From positions 1-10,477 of the forward strand of contig SHUN01000057.1 in NCBI GenBank assembly GCA_009697495.1: a DNA stretch of 10,477 nucleotides, written 5' to 3'. Positions within the stretch are counted from its first letter, which is position 1. Each line of letters begins with the position of its first letter. Below, one piece after another: positions 1 through 6,865 of the stretch. The notes beneath the pieces are model-generated. The model was not told the origin of the DNA. It searched no databases and saw nothing but the letters and a program-made list of their open reading frames with translations. The DNA is from Bryobacterales bacterium. GTDB lineage: Bacteria; Acidobacteriota; Terriglobia; Bryobacterales; Bryobacteraceae. Both the position numbers and the translations under genes were made by a program.

Positions 1-191
1 GGACAATCACCGGACCAACGAACCCCACGGCTATCGCATTCGAAGCCCGATCCGAGCAATGGCGCCAGCTTGAGCAAGGAACGCCGGCACTCCTGCGTTT
101 GTCGGACGGAGTTAGTCACCGGGCAAAGATTACGCCAATCACAACGGGTACAGCGGCGATAACGGAAACGAAAGCCCCTGAGGAACCTGCC
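1..191 (+). other. Leader / unresolved 5' region before the sigma factor gene
   Basis: No recognisable complete gene lies here. The reading frame of the downstream sigma factor is open all the way from base 3 with no stop, so a TTG at 99 or an upstream start outside the window could extend the protein. The translated stretch resembles no family I know. The other two forward frames stop at 72-74 and 160-162, and either could hold the tail of an upstream gene, but neither tail is recognisable. A good ribosome binding site (GAGGAA, 180-185) lies just before the ATG at 192, which argues that most of this region is leader or the end of an upstream gene. Confidence 0.4.
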
Positions 192-1046
192 ATGACCGCC
201 ACTGCCACAGCTACTTATTCAATCGCCGCTCCTGTTGTTCTTGAGCCTGTTCCCGCTGACCATCTAATGCGGTTGCGTCCGCTGAAAAGCACGGATCGTG
301 TTTCGGCATCCCGGACCGCCGCCGCCCGCCAGGCGCAACGGGACCAGATCGTGTTGGAGAACCTTCCGCTGGTGAAGGCGATTGCTGTGCGCGTACATGA
401 GAACCTGCCGGTGCATGTGGACCTTGACGATTTGGTTCATGCCGGGATCCTTGGATTGTTCGACGCCGCGACGAAATATGATCCAGAGAAGATGGTCAGC
501 TTTTCGAGCTATGCCAAACACCGGATTAAGGGCGCCATATTGGACAGCCTGCGTCAGTTGGATTGGGCCAGCCGCGACCTGCGCCGGCGGCACAAACAAT
601 TGGAAGCGGCCACGCGCGAACTCGCCTGTGAGTTACACCGCGCCCCGTCGGAGGCCGAATTAGCCAACAAAATGGGTGTGGACGTCGAGCGTTGGCGGCA
701 AATGATGGTTGATCTCCGCAATGTTGGCTTGGTGAGCGCTTCGCAGCGTCCCGCCGATCAGGAAGACCTGCCGGCTCCGGACTTTCCGGCCGCCGCCGAT
801 TTGCAGCCAGACAGCATGTGTGCTCAACAGCAACTGCGCAGCGCTTTGGCCGGTGCCATGAAGGTGCTGCCGGAGCGTTATCAGAAGGTCGTGGCGCTGT
901 ACTACACCAATGAACTGACGATGAAGGAAATCGGCGGTATGTTAGGGATCAACGAAAGCCGTGTCTCCCAGATTCACAAGACGGCACTGGAGAAAATGGC
1001 GGTCGTCCTTCAGGAAGCCGGCATCCGCTCCAGCGCGGCGTTCTAG
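192..1046 (+). CDS. fliA: FliA/WhiG-family (sigma-28-type) RNA polymerase sigma factor
   Basis: Alternative sigma factor that directs core RNA polymerase to flagellar/motility-type promoters in most relatives. Region 2 spans about residues 55-128 (LDDLVHAGILGLFDAATKYD, then SFSSYAKHRIKGAILDSLR, DW). Region 3 follows at about 130-185 (APSEAELANKMGV), and region 4 is at about 225-275 (LPERYQKVVALYYTNELTMKEIG, then a helix-turn-helix ending SRVSQIHKTALEKM). I chose ATG 192 because GAGGAA sits 6 nt upstream, giving 284 residues, slightly longer than the usual 240-260 owing to an Ala/Thr-rich N-terminal tail. A TTG at 99 in the same frame would add 31 residues of low-complexity sequence and lacks a clear ribosome site. 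No anti-sigma (FlgM) or flagellar gene is visible in the window, so the motility role rests on family membership. The gene converges on nusB. Confidence 0.88.
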   Translation: MTATATATYSIAAPVVLEPVPADHLMRLRPLKSTDRVSASRTAAARQAQRDQIVLENLPLVKAIAVRVHENLPVHVDLDDLVHAGILGLFDAATKYDPEKMVSFSSYAKHRIKGAILDSLRQLDWASRDLRRRHKQLEAATRELACELHRAPSEAELANKMGVDVERWRQMMVDLRNVGLVSASQRPADQEDLPAPDFPAAADLQPDSMCAQQQLRSALAGAMKVLPERYQKVVALYYTNELTMKEIGGMLGINESRVSQIHKTALEKMAVVLQEAGIRSSAAF

Positions 1047-1071
1047 CGCAAGTCTCGACCATTCGTCGGGC

Positions 1072-1109
1072 ATCACTGAACCTCCGGCCAAGAGGCCGGT
1101 GCCAGTGAT
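1072..1109. terminator. Two-part hairpin between convergent fliA and nusB
   Basis: An inner stem CCGGCC (1084-1089) pairs with GGCCGG (1094-1099) around an AAGA tetraloop. An outer stem ATCACTG (1072-1078) pairs perfectly with CAGTGAT (1103-1109), with a small internal loop of 5 and 3 nt between the stems. The position, 25 nt after the sigma stop and about 100 nt beyond the end of nusB on the other strand, suits a bidirectional transcription end. Neither side has a T-run, so it is not a canonical rho-independent terminator. It could instead protect the 3' ends of mRNAs. Confidence 0.45.
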
Positions 1110-1209
1110 TGCTTCGCTGGAGCCCCACGGAAGGTCGGGAACTGCTCTAAACACGCTGATCGTTGCCGTTCCCCGCGCATGAACTGTCCGCCCCATGCGC
1201 CCGGTCAGC

Positions 1210-1662
1210 CTATGAATCGGCCCCAGCCCGCTCGGCCCGGTTCACGACTTCATCTCCCTTGCGCATGGCGTCCAGCACGCCGTTTACAAACCGCGCCGAC
1301 TCGTCGCCCGAAAAGCGACGCGCAAGCTCAATCGCCTCATCGATAACCACCGCCGCCGGCGTTTCTGTTCGCAACAGTTCAAAGGCCGCCAGGCGAAGCA
1401 GGTTCCGGTCAACCACCGGCATCCGCTCCAACTTCCAGTGCTCAGACCGCCGCGTGATCAGCGCGTCCAAAAGCTCCTGCTCCTTAAAGGTACCACGCAG
1501 CAGGGTCTCCATAAACGCGTCCGGCTCCGGCAGCCCCTCGTTTTCCTCGGTGTAAAGCGTGTGGTAGTAGTCCCGAATCGCGTCGTCCGGAGCGATTTTT
1601 CGAACATCGCATTCGTATAGCAGTTGCAGTGCGCGGCGTCGGCTGAGGTGACGGGAGGGCAT
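1210..1662 (-). CDS. nusB: Transcription antitermination factor NusB
   Basis: Small all-helical protein that, with NusE (ribosomal protein S10), binds boxA RNA and supports antitermination of rRNA transcription. Its 150 residues match the usual size. Family hallmarks are the N-terminal SRRRALQLLYECD helix, the central VDRNLLRLAAFELL segment, and the C-terminal AAVVIDEAIELARRFS followed by RFVNGVLD. It starts at ATG 1662-1660, only 3 nt after the ribH stop on the same strand. A GGAAAA sequence at the end of ribH can serve as its ribosome site, so the two are probably co-transcribed and translationally coupled. The ribH-nusB pairing is widespread in bacteria and supports both calls. Confidence 0.95.
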   Translation of the reverse strand: MPSRHLSRRRALQLLYECDVRKIAPDDAIRDYYHTLYTEENEGLPEPDAFMETLLRGTFKEQELLDALITRRSEHWKLERMPVVDRNLLRLAAFELLRTETPAAVVIDEAIELARRFSGDESARFVNGVLDAMRKGDEVVNRAERAGADS

Positions 1663-1665
1663 TCG

Positions 1666-2142
1666 CTATTTTCCGCGAAGCTGGCCCAGCACGCTGGCCA
1701 TCTCAATCGCCGTCGCGGCCGCGTCGAACCCCTTATTTCCGCTCTTGGCGCCCGCGCGGTCGATCGCCTGTTCTAGCGTGTTGGTCGTTAATACGCCGAA
1801 CGCCACCGGTACTCCAGTCGACACCATAACCTGTCCCACACCTTTCGCCGCTTCTCCGGCTACATAATCGAAATGCGGCGTATCGCCGCGGATTACCGCT
1901 CCCAGGGCTATGATCGCGTCGTATTTGCCCGATTCCGCCAGCGCCTTCACTGTCACCGGCAACTCCCAGGCTCCAGGCACTCTGACAACCGTGACGCCGT
2001 CGTCGGCCACGCCATGGCGGCGCAATCCATCCAACGCGCCTGCCAGCAGACGGTCGGTAATAAAACTGTTAAACCGGGCCACGGCAATCGCCACCCGTAA
2101 TCCATCGCCCCGCAGGGCGCCTTCGATCTCTAAGTGCGGCAT
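1666..2142 (-). CDS. ribH: 6,7-dimethyl-8-ribityllumazine synthase (riboflavin biosynthesis)
   Basis: Catalyses the penultimate step of riboflavin synthesis, condensing 5-amino-6-ribitylamino-uracil with 3,4-dihydroxy-2-butanone 4-phosphate. In the family it forms cytoplasmic pentamers or 60-mer shells. The 158-residue protein has the substrate-ring motif [12 protein letters not shown] (about residues 22-33), PGAWELPV (about 56-63), the phosphate-binding and catalytic segment [14 protein letters not shown] with its conserved His (about 81-94), and [17 protein letters not shown] followed by GNKG. The start ATG at 2142-2140 gives a normal N-terminus, but the upstream purine stretch (AGAAAAAAG) is a weak ribosome site. 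It heads the ribH-nusB operon and diverges from lepA. No other riboflavin gene is nearby, and the 73-bp gap is too small for an FMN riboswitch. Confidence 0.96.
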   Translation of the reverse strand: MPHLEIEGALRGDGLRVAIAVARFNSFITDRLLAGALDGLRRHGVADDGVTVVRVPGAWELPVTVKALAESGKYDAIIALGAVIRGDTPHFDYVAGEAAKGVGQVMVSTGVPVAFGVLTTNTLEQAIDRAGAKSGNKGFDAAATAIEMASVLGQLRGK

Positions 2143-2215
2143 TGCTTTTTTCTGATTTTGCGAAGCCCGGTAAACCGTATGGGATAATGGGGGCAGGGCG
2201 TCTTCGTATTATCCC
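2143..2215. promoter_or_regulatory. Divergent ribH/lepA promoter region with inverted repeat
   Basis: This 73-bp gap must contain the promoters of both ribH (leftward) and lepA (rightward). ATGGGATAAT at 2179-2188 and its exact reverse complement ATTATCCCAT at 2208-2217 form a perfect 10-bp inverted repeat with a 19-nt spacer. Each arm contains GATAAT, a 4-of-6 match to the -10 consensus or better, read toward lepA from the left arm and toward ribH from the right arm. For lepA, TTGCGA (2158-2163) is a possible -35 box at a long 19-nt spacing. The right arm overlaps the lepA ATG (2216-2218). The promoter reading is inferred; the repeat itself is seen directly. Confidence 0.5.
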
Positions 2216-4030
2216 ATGGATCCTTCTCGCATTCGAAATTTCTCAATCATCGCCCACATCGATCACGGCAAATCCACGCTGGCCGACCGCCTGCTGGAGT
2301 TCACCGGAGCGCTTTCCCAGCGCGAGATGATGGAACAGGTCCTCGACTCGATGGACCTTGAACGGGAACGTGGCATCACCATTAAGGCCCACGCCGTCCG
2401 GCTGGATTACAAAGCAAAAGACGGGATTGTCTATCAGTTGAACCTGATCGACACGCCGGGCCACGTTGATTTCTCCTATGAAGTCTCCCGCTCCCTGCAG
2501 GCCTGCGAAGGCGCGCTGCTCGTCGTCGACGCCAGCCAGGGCGTCGAAGCCCAGACGCTCGCAAATACCTATCTGGCGATCGGGCAGAATCTTGAAATAC
2601 TGCCCGTTATCAACAAGATAGACCTTCCATCGGCCGATCCGGAGCGGATCGCAGAGCAGATCGAACAGGTTATTGGGCTCGATGCCAGCGAAGCCATTCT
2701 GTGCAGCGCGAAACAGGGAATCGGCATCGAAGAGATCCTCGAACAGGTCGTTCAAAAGGTCCCGCATCCGAAGGGCGATGTGAACGCTCCTCTCCGCGCC
2801 CTTATCTTCGACTCGTGGTTTGACCCCTACCGCGGCGTCATCATCCTGATGCGCGTCATCGATGGCAGAATGCGTCGCGGCCAAAAACTACGCCTTTGGT
2901 CCAACAATTCGGCCTATGAAGTCGAGGGCCTGGGGTACCAGTCGCCTAAACCCGTCGCCTGCGATGAGTTGGCGGCGGGCGAGGTCGGGTTCCTGATGGC
3001 CAACATCAAGAAGGTGAGTGACGCCCAGATCGGCGACACCATCATGGATGCCTCCAACTTGGCCGCTGAGCCGCTTCCTGGCTTCGAGCCGGTCAATCCG
3101 ATGGTCTTCGCCGGGCTGTATCCTGTTGAAAGCAGTGAACATGGACTTCTCCGCGATGCGCTTGAAAAGCTGCGTCTGAACGATTCCGCCTTTAATTTCG
3201 AAGCCGAGCATTCTGTCGCTCTGGGCTTCGGATTCCGGTGCGGTTTCCTGGGTCTCCTGCATTTGGAAATCGTCCAGGAACGGCTGGAACGCGAATTCAA
3301 CATCGATCTTATTACCACGGCTCCCGGCGTGCGCTATCGCGTGACGCTCCGCGGCGGAGATGTCGTTGACGTCGAGAATCCTTCCAAATGGCCCGACCCG
3401 GCCTCCATCGAGTCAGTTGAGGAACCCATAATTGACGCGACGGTGATTACCAGGGAAGAATACCTGGGGGAAATCCTTGCGCTCGTTGAGGAAAAGCGCG
3501 GGAAGCAAAAGAAGTTTGAGTATATCGGCGCCTCCCGCGTGCTGCTGAACTACGAACTCCCTTTGAATGAGATCGTTCTGGACTTCTATGATCGGCTCAA
3601 GTCCGCCAGCCGCGGCTACGCATCGCTTGACTATCATTTGGCCGGTTACCGGATTTCGCCCATGGTGAAGCTGGACGTCCTGGTGGCTTCCGAGCCGGTG
3701 GATGCGCTTTCGATTATTGTTCACCGGGATTTCGCCCACGAGCGCGGCAAAGGTTTGATCGAACGATTACGCAAATTGATTCCCCGGCAGATGTTTGAGA
3801 TCGCGTTGCAGGCGGCGATCGGAAATAAAATTGTAGCCCGGGAAACGATATCGGCGATCCGCAAAAACGTGCTCGCCAAGTGCTACGGTGGGGACATCTC
3901 TCGTAAGCGTAAGTTGTTGGAAAAGCAGAAGGTAGGCAAGAAACGCATGAAGCGCGTGGGGCGCGTCGAGATCCCTCAGGAAGCCTTCTTGGCGGTACTC
4001 AAAGTGAGCCAGGGCGAGTCTGACGACTAG
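2216..4030 (+). CDS. lepA: Elongation factor 4 (LepA), ribosome-associated translational GTPase
   Basis: GTPase that acts on the ribosome during initiation and elongation and is nearly universal in bacteria. The 604 residues compare with about 600 in E. coli. The N-terminus [20 protein letters not shown] contains the P-loop. Switch [23 protein letters not shown] (G3) and NKIDLP (G4) follow in order, with a SAK-type G5 (CSAKQGIG) after them. The C-terminal part carries the LepA-specific domain ([20 protein letters not shown], then [20 protein letters not shown]), which separates it from EF-G and typeA/BipA. The start is fixed by the conserved N-terminus. No proper Shine-Dalgarno sequence lies within 12 nt; the GGGGGCAGGG run is about 17 nt upstream. 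The gene diverges from ribH and is followed after 56 nt by the histidine kinase. Confidence 0.98.
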   Translation: MDPSRIRNFSIIAHIDHGKSTLADRLLEFTGALSQREMMEQVLDSMDLERERGITIKAHAVRLDYKAKDGIVYQLNLIDTPGHVDFSYEVSRSLQACEGALLVVDASQGVEAQTLANTYLAIGQNLEILPVINKIDLPSADPERIAEQIEQVIGLDASEAILCSAKQGIGIEEILEQVVQKVPHPKGDVNAPLRALIFDSWFDPYRGVIILMRVIDGRMRRGQKLRLWSNNSAYEVEGLGYQSPKPVACDELAAGEVGFLMANIKKVSDAQIGDTIMDASNLAAEPLPGFEPVNPMVFAGLYPVESSEHGLLRDALEKLRLNDSAFNFEAEHSVALGFGFRCGFLGLLHLEIVQERLEREFNIDLITTAPGVRYRVTLRGGDVVDVENPSKWPDPASIESVEEPIIDATVITREEYLGEILALVEEKRGKQKKFEYIGASRVLLNYELPLNEIVLDFYDRLKSASRGYASLDYHLAGYRISPMVKLDVLVASEPVDALSIIVHRDFAHERGKGLIERLRKLIPRQMFEIALQAAIGNKIVARETISAIRKNVLAKCYGGDISRKRKLLEKQKVGKKRMKRVGRVEIPQEAFLAVLKVSQGESDD

Positions 4031-4086
4031 GAATTCTTTCCCTTAGATCTAAAGAATCTCTACCTTACAGCCGAAGTGTAGAGAGA
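4031..4086 (+). promoter_or_regulatory. AT-rich leader before the histidine kinase, with nested inverted repeats
   Basis: This short gap is clearly richer in A/T than its surroundings. It holds a 10-bp palindrome TTAGATCTAA (4043-4052), an ATTCTTT/AAAGAAT pair (4033-4039 and 4051-4057), and a perfect 7-bp pair TCTCTAC/GTAGAGA (4057-4063 and 4078-4084) with a 14-nt loop. The right arm of the last hairpin covers the purine stretch immediately before the GTG start of the kinase. Its folding could therefore hide the ribosome site. No GC-rich terminator for lepA is visible, so read-through from lepA is possible. Confidence 0.35.
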
Positions 4087-5856
4087 GTGGCAAGAACGAC
4101 CCAACCTACGGTCCTGGCGGCGGCAGCCGATCTTCTGAGCGATCAACTCCGGGAAAAACTGGAGGAGATTTCGAAGCGGCTTCGTCCGAGGGCATCGCTG
4201 TTGGAATCACGGTTCCTGAAAACCATTCGTAAGGGAAAAGATCAGTTGCCGCCGCTTGACGACCGGCAGGCAGCGGCGTTGCGGGCGATAACGCCTTGCT
4301 CGGCGCTGCTGACGCTCAGCGAAGGCCGGTCGATTGGCGATGTTTTTGAAGCCGTCGAATACAACGGGCGACGGCTGGCGAAGATGCATTTACCGCCGAG
4401 CGCCGTCGTGGACGCTCTGGAACAGTATGACCGCCTCTTGGCCGGTGTGCTCGAAAATCTACTCCCGCAACACGTAGAAAACCTCCATTGGGTACGCGGA
4501 CAGTTACTTTTTTGCATCATTTTGACGCTCAATAACGCGTTTTATCAGGTTCGGGAAGCGGAAACGAAGACGCTTTACGACCTGTTCCGCGTGGAACTCG
4601 AGTCCCGAACGCTCGACGACCTCTTGCAGCGCCTCTTGGGCACGCTGGCTGAATTCTCAAACGCAACACGGGCGCGGCTGTACCTTTTGGACGAAGCAGC
4701 AAGTGATTGGTCGTTGGGCGCGTCCGTAACCCGGGGCAAACTCCAGCAGCGTGCGGAGCGCGCTGCCTCCTGGCGGGTCGCCAACAGCGAGGCTCTGCGC
4801 CTGGAGTTGAGCGAGCCGCGGTGCGTGATTGGAAACGAGGCCGGGAAATGCGCGCCGGATGTTGTTTGGAGCAGACGCGGGATCACTCTCTGGTCAGTGC
4901 CACTAACGAGCGGGAGCCAGACATGGGGCGTACTTCAGTTTCTGTTTGACAAAGAATTCGAATGGCTGCCGCGAGAGCGGGAGTTGCTGGCGGCGGCGGC
5001 GGAACGCTGCTGGATGGCGATCGAAAAAGCCCGGCTGGTGGAAGGCTTGGCGGCACGGGAAGAGCAGGTCCGGCAGTTGGCTGAGCACATGCTGCACGTC
5101 GAGGAAGCGGAACGGCGGCGGATAAGCCGGGAACTGCACGACGAAGCAGGCCAGTCGATGTTATGCATCCGGTTGCAAATTGAAATGCTCGAATCGGCGA
5201 TGCCGGACGCAATGACGGAACAGCGGCAGAAACTGCGCGAGGTTCGCGGCATGACCGAGCACACGATTTTAGAAATTCGACGGCTGATCGCGGCGTTGAG
5301 CCCGGCGGTATTGGAACAACTTGGCCTGGGAGCGGCGCTGCGGCAGATGGTCAATCGATTCCGGCAGGTGAGTCCGGCGCGCGTTCGTTTGGCGTTGCAT
5401 CGCCTGGGCGAACTGCCGAAAAAGACGGAAATGATTGTTTATCGGCTTGTGCAGGAATGTTTCAACAATATCGCAAAACATTCGAAGGCGAATGCCGTAA
5501 ACCTTTCGGTGAAAACGGCCGATGGATACTTGAAGCTGATCGTTGACGACGACGGAATCGGCTTCGACATAGAAGAGGCGCTGGCACGCCGCGATTCTTT
5601 CGGTTTGTTCGGAATGCGCGAGCGGGTAGCACTTCTTGGAGGAAGCTTTCAGGTCGAAAGTAACCCGGGTTTTTCTATGAGTCGGTTGCACGATGCGGCC
5701 GAGGAAACGGTCGGGCGTCGCACGCCGCGCCGTAAGAGCAGCAGAGGCAGGGGAACCAAGATCGTGATCGCGTTGCCAATACCTAGAGAGGCTGACTTGC
5801 GCGGGGCACACGCCGAAGCGCGGGGAACCGCAACACGGAGACTCCGTGTTCGCTAG
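4087..5856 (+). CDS. Cytoplasmic GAF-domain histidine kinase of the NarL/DegS (HisKA_3) type
   Basis: Sensor kinase that autophosphorylates and passes phosphate to a NarL-type regulator, very likely the one encoded next. It has no membrane segment, so it should sense an intracellular signal. Residues 1-165 form an unassigned helical sensor region, followed by a GAF-like domain (about 175-320), a charged coiled coil (about 320-348), and the HisKA_3 dimerisation helix RRRISRELHDEAGQ with His351. The ATPase domain has an N-box QECFNNIAKHS (Glu457, Asn460/461), VDDDGIGFD, and GLFGMRERVALLGG. Oddly, 25 residues (529-553, rich in Arg and Lys) interrupt the normally continuous NPG/GRGT segment, and a basic tail of about 20 residues follows the last strand. 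The GTG start is the only ATG/GTG/TTG available before the next upstream stop; its ribosome site is crowded against it. Confidence 0.9.
   Translation: MARTTQPTVLAAAADLLSDQLREKLEEISKRLRPRASLLESRFLKTIRKGKDQLPPLDDRQAAALRAITPCSALLTLSEGRSIGDVFEAVEYNGRRLAKMHLPPSAVVDALEQYDRLLAGVLENLLPQHVENLHWVRGQLLFCIILTLNNAFYQVREAETKTLYDLFRVELESRTLDDLLQRLLGTLAEFSNATRARLYLLDEAASDWSLGASVTRGKLQQRAERAASWRVANSEALRLELSEPRCVIGNEAGKCAPDVVWSRRGITLWSVPLTSGSQTWGVLQFLFDKEFEWLPRERELLAAAAERCWMAIEKARLVEGLAAREEQVRQLAEHMLHVEEAERRRISRELHDEAGQSMLCIRLQIEMLESAMPDAMTEQRQKLREVRGMTEHTILEIRRLIAALSPAVLEQLGLGAALRQMVNRFRQVSPARVRLALHRLGELPKKTEMIVYRLVQECFNNIAKHSKANAVNLSVKTADGYLKLIVDDDGIGFDIEEALARRDSFGLFGMRERVALLGGSFQVESNPGFSMSRLHDAAEETVGRRTPRRKSSRGRGTKIVIALPIPREADLRGAHAEARGTATRRLRVR
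5832..5850. repeat. 19-bp palindrome at the end of the kinase gene
   Basis: AACACGGAG (5832-5840) and CTCCGTGTT (5842-5850) are exact reverse complements around a single central A. The element lies in the last codons of the kinase and stops 3 bp before its TAG. No T-run follows, so it is a poor rho-independent terminator. Dyads of this size with one central base are typical of dimeric regulator operators, and the LuxR-type regulator gene starts 139 bp downstream. As RNA it would fold with a 7-bp stem and a 5-nt loop. Confidence 0.5.
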
Positions 5857-5989
5857 CCGGGCTGACGCAACGGATCCGAAAATACAGCAAGACCGCAATC
5901 GGCGGCGGTCAAGTTAAAGGCTTGAGGCACGCAAAGCGGCAAGTTAATCGGAAGCACTGGAAACCAAGTAACGGAAAACGGAAAAAGAT
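5857..5989 (+). promoter_or_regulatory. Gap before the response regulator with a spaced direct repeat
   Basis: This non-coding gap of 133 bp carries CAAGTTAA twice, at 5910-5917 and 5940-5947, exactly 30 bp apart, each preceded by a GCGG. A degenerate third copy (CAAGTAA) is at 5965-5971. A 30-bp period is close to three helical turns, so two protein dimers could bind the same face. A GGAAAAAG purine run provides the ribosome site for the regulator. I could not place a convincing -35/-10 pair. Confidence 0.35.
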
Positions 5990-6655
5990 ATGGCAAAGAT
6001 TCGCATCCTACTCGCTGACGACCACACATTGTTTCGCCAGGGAATTCGCACACTGATCGCCGCGGAAGCGGACATGGAAGTGATTGGCGAAGCCGCTAAT
6101 GGAGCAGACTCGGTCGACCGCGCCAACGAACTCAAACCGGAAGTCGTCCTGATGGACATCGGCATGCCGGGGCTCAGCAGTTTTGAGGCGACCCGGCAAA
6201 TCAAGAAGAACCGGCCTGAAACGAAAATTCTTTTTCTCACAATGTATGACGACGAAGACTATCTGGTAGAAGGAATGGAGGTCGGCGCGGCCGGCTACGT
6301 GTTGAAGGACAGCCCGGCGCAACAGCTAATCGCCGCTGTTCGCGACGTGATGCAGGGAGGCAGCTACCTGAGCCCGCGGATGTTGTCCCAGCTCGTCGAC
6401 GACTTCCGTTCCCGCATCAAATCGGCCAACAGGCTGCCGCGTTTCGCCACTCTCACCACGCGCGAACGGGAAGTGTTAAAGATGCTGGCGGAGGGGCAGT
6501 CTGTAAAAGAAATCGCCTGTGACCTTAACCTGAGCGTCAAAACAGTAGAGGCCCACAAGTTCAATCTCATGCGCAAGCTGGACATCCACAACAAAGCGCA
6601 GCTTGTGCAGTACGCAATCCAAAAGAAGATTATCAAGATTCCCAACTTGGCTTAA
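5990..6655 (+). CDS. NarL/FixJ-family response regulator (receiver + LuxR helix-turn-helix)
   Basis: DNA-binding output partner of the upstream kinase. The receiver domain (residues 1-120) has the acidic pair Asp10/Asp11, the phospho-acceptor Asp56 in VLMDIGMPG, Thr84 in ILFLTMYDD and Lys106 in GYVLKDS, all the residues needed for phosphorylation. A linker leads to the LuxR-type domain at about 154-208 (TTREREVLKMLAEGQSVKEI, then the recognition segment NLSVKTVEAHKFNLMRKL). At 221 residues the length is typical. The start ATG is preceded by a GGAAAAAG ribosome site. The kinase ends 133 bp upstream on the same strand, the usual arrangement for this family. The target genes are unknown; the adjacent isomerase/receptor cluster is a candidate by position only. 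Confidence 0.95.
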   Translation: MAKIRILLADDHTLFRQGIRTLIAAEADMEVIGEAANGADSVDRANELKPEVVLMDIGMPGLSSFEATRQIKKNRPETKILFLTMYDDEDYLVEGMEVGAAGYVLKDSPAQQLIAAVRDVMQGGSYLSPRMLSQLVDDFRSRIKSANRLPRFATLTTREREVLKMLAEGQSVKEIACDLNLSVKTVEAHKFNLMRKLDIHNKAQLVQYAIQKKIIKIPNLA

Positions 6656-6865
6656 CGCGCAGGGACCGCTTAATGCCCTGGCGGACGCGGCCCATCTGTT
6701 CGCCGCGAAGCCGCCCCAACTTTCTGACGCCCAACTGCGCACTCCTGGCCGGATAGCAGCAGGTCAATACTGCCGGAATTCCGGCCACTTTTCTGCAAGG
6801 CAGAAGGCTGGACCGGGCGGTGAAAAGAGAGCTGGGATATCATCGAACAGAGGTACTTGAATCCC
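6656..6865 (+). other. Intergenic region between response regulator and first TIM-barrel gene
   Basis: This 210-bp gap has no supported gene. It contains a 14-bp palindrome (6772-6785) and a small TTCTGC-AAG-GCAGAA hairpin (6791-6805). It ends in a good ribosome site, GAGGTA (6850-6855), for the ATG at 6866. The two hairpins lie where a regulator terminator or an isomerase leader would be expected. I see no confident promoter. Confidence 0.4.
6772..6794 (+). terminator. Weak candidate terminator after the response regulator
   Basis: The perfect palindrome GCCGGAATTCCGGC (6772-6785) can fold as a 5-bp GC stem with an AATT loop and is followed by CAC and a short T-run (6789-6792). The stem is short and the T-run is only four bases, so efficiency would be low. 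A second hairpin starts immediately after it. It could equally be an operator. Confidence 0.3.

Noticed and set aside
2143..2215. FMN riboswitch upstream of ribH
   Set aside because: The gap is only 73 bp and shared with lepA, too short for the aptamer, and the conserved FMN core was not seen.
2243..2884. Minus-strand 213-codon open frame inside lepA
   Set aside because: It lies wholly antisense to the highly conserved lepA and encodes nothing recognisable; it is a by-product of high-GC codon use.
5269..5898. Minus-strand 209-codon open frame antisense to the kinase
   Set aside because: It covers the conserved kinase catalytic region on the opposite strand, shows no family motif and no ribosome site, so it is a shadow.
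6857..6865. TTG 6857 as the TIM1 start
   Set aside because: The ribosome site GAGGTA would be only about 1 nt away; ATG 6866 has proper spacing.
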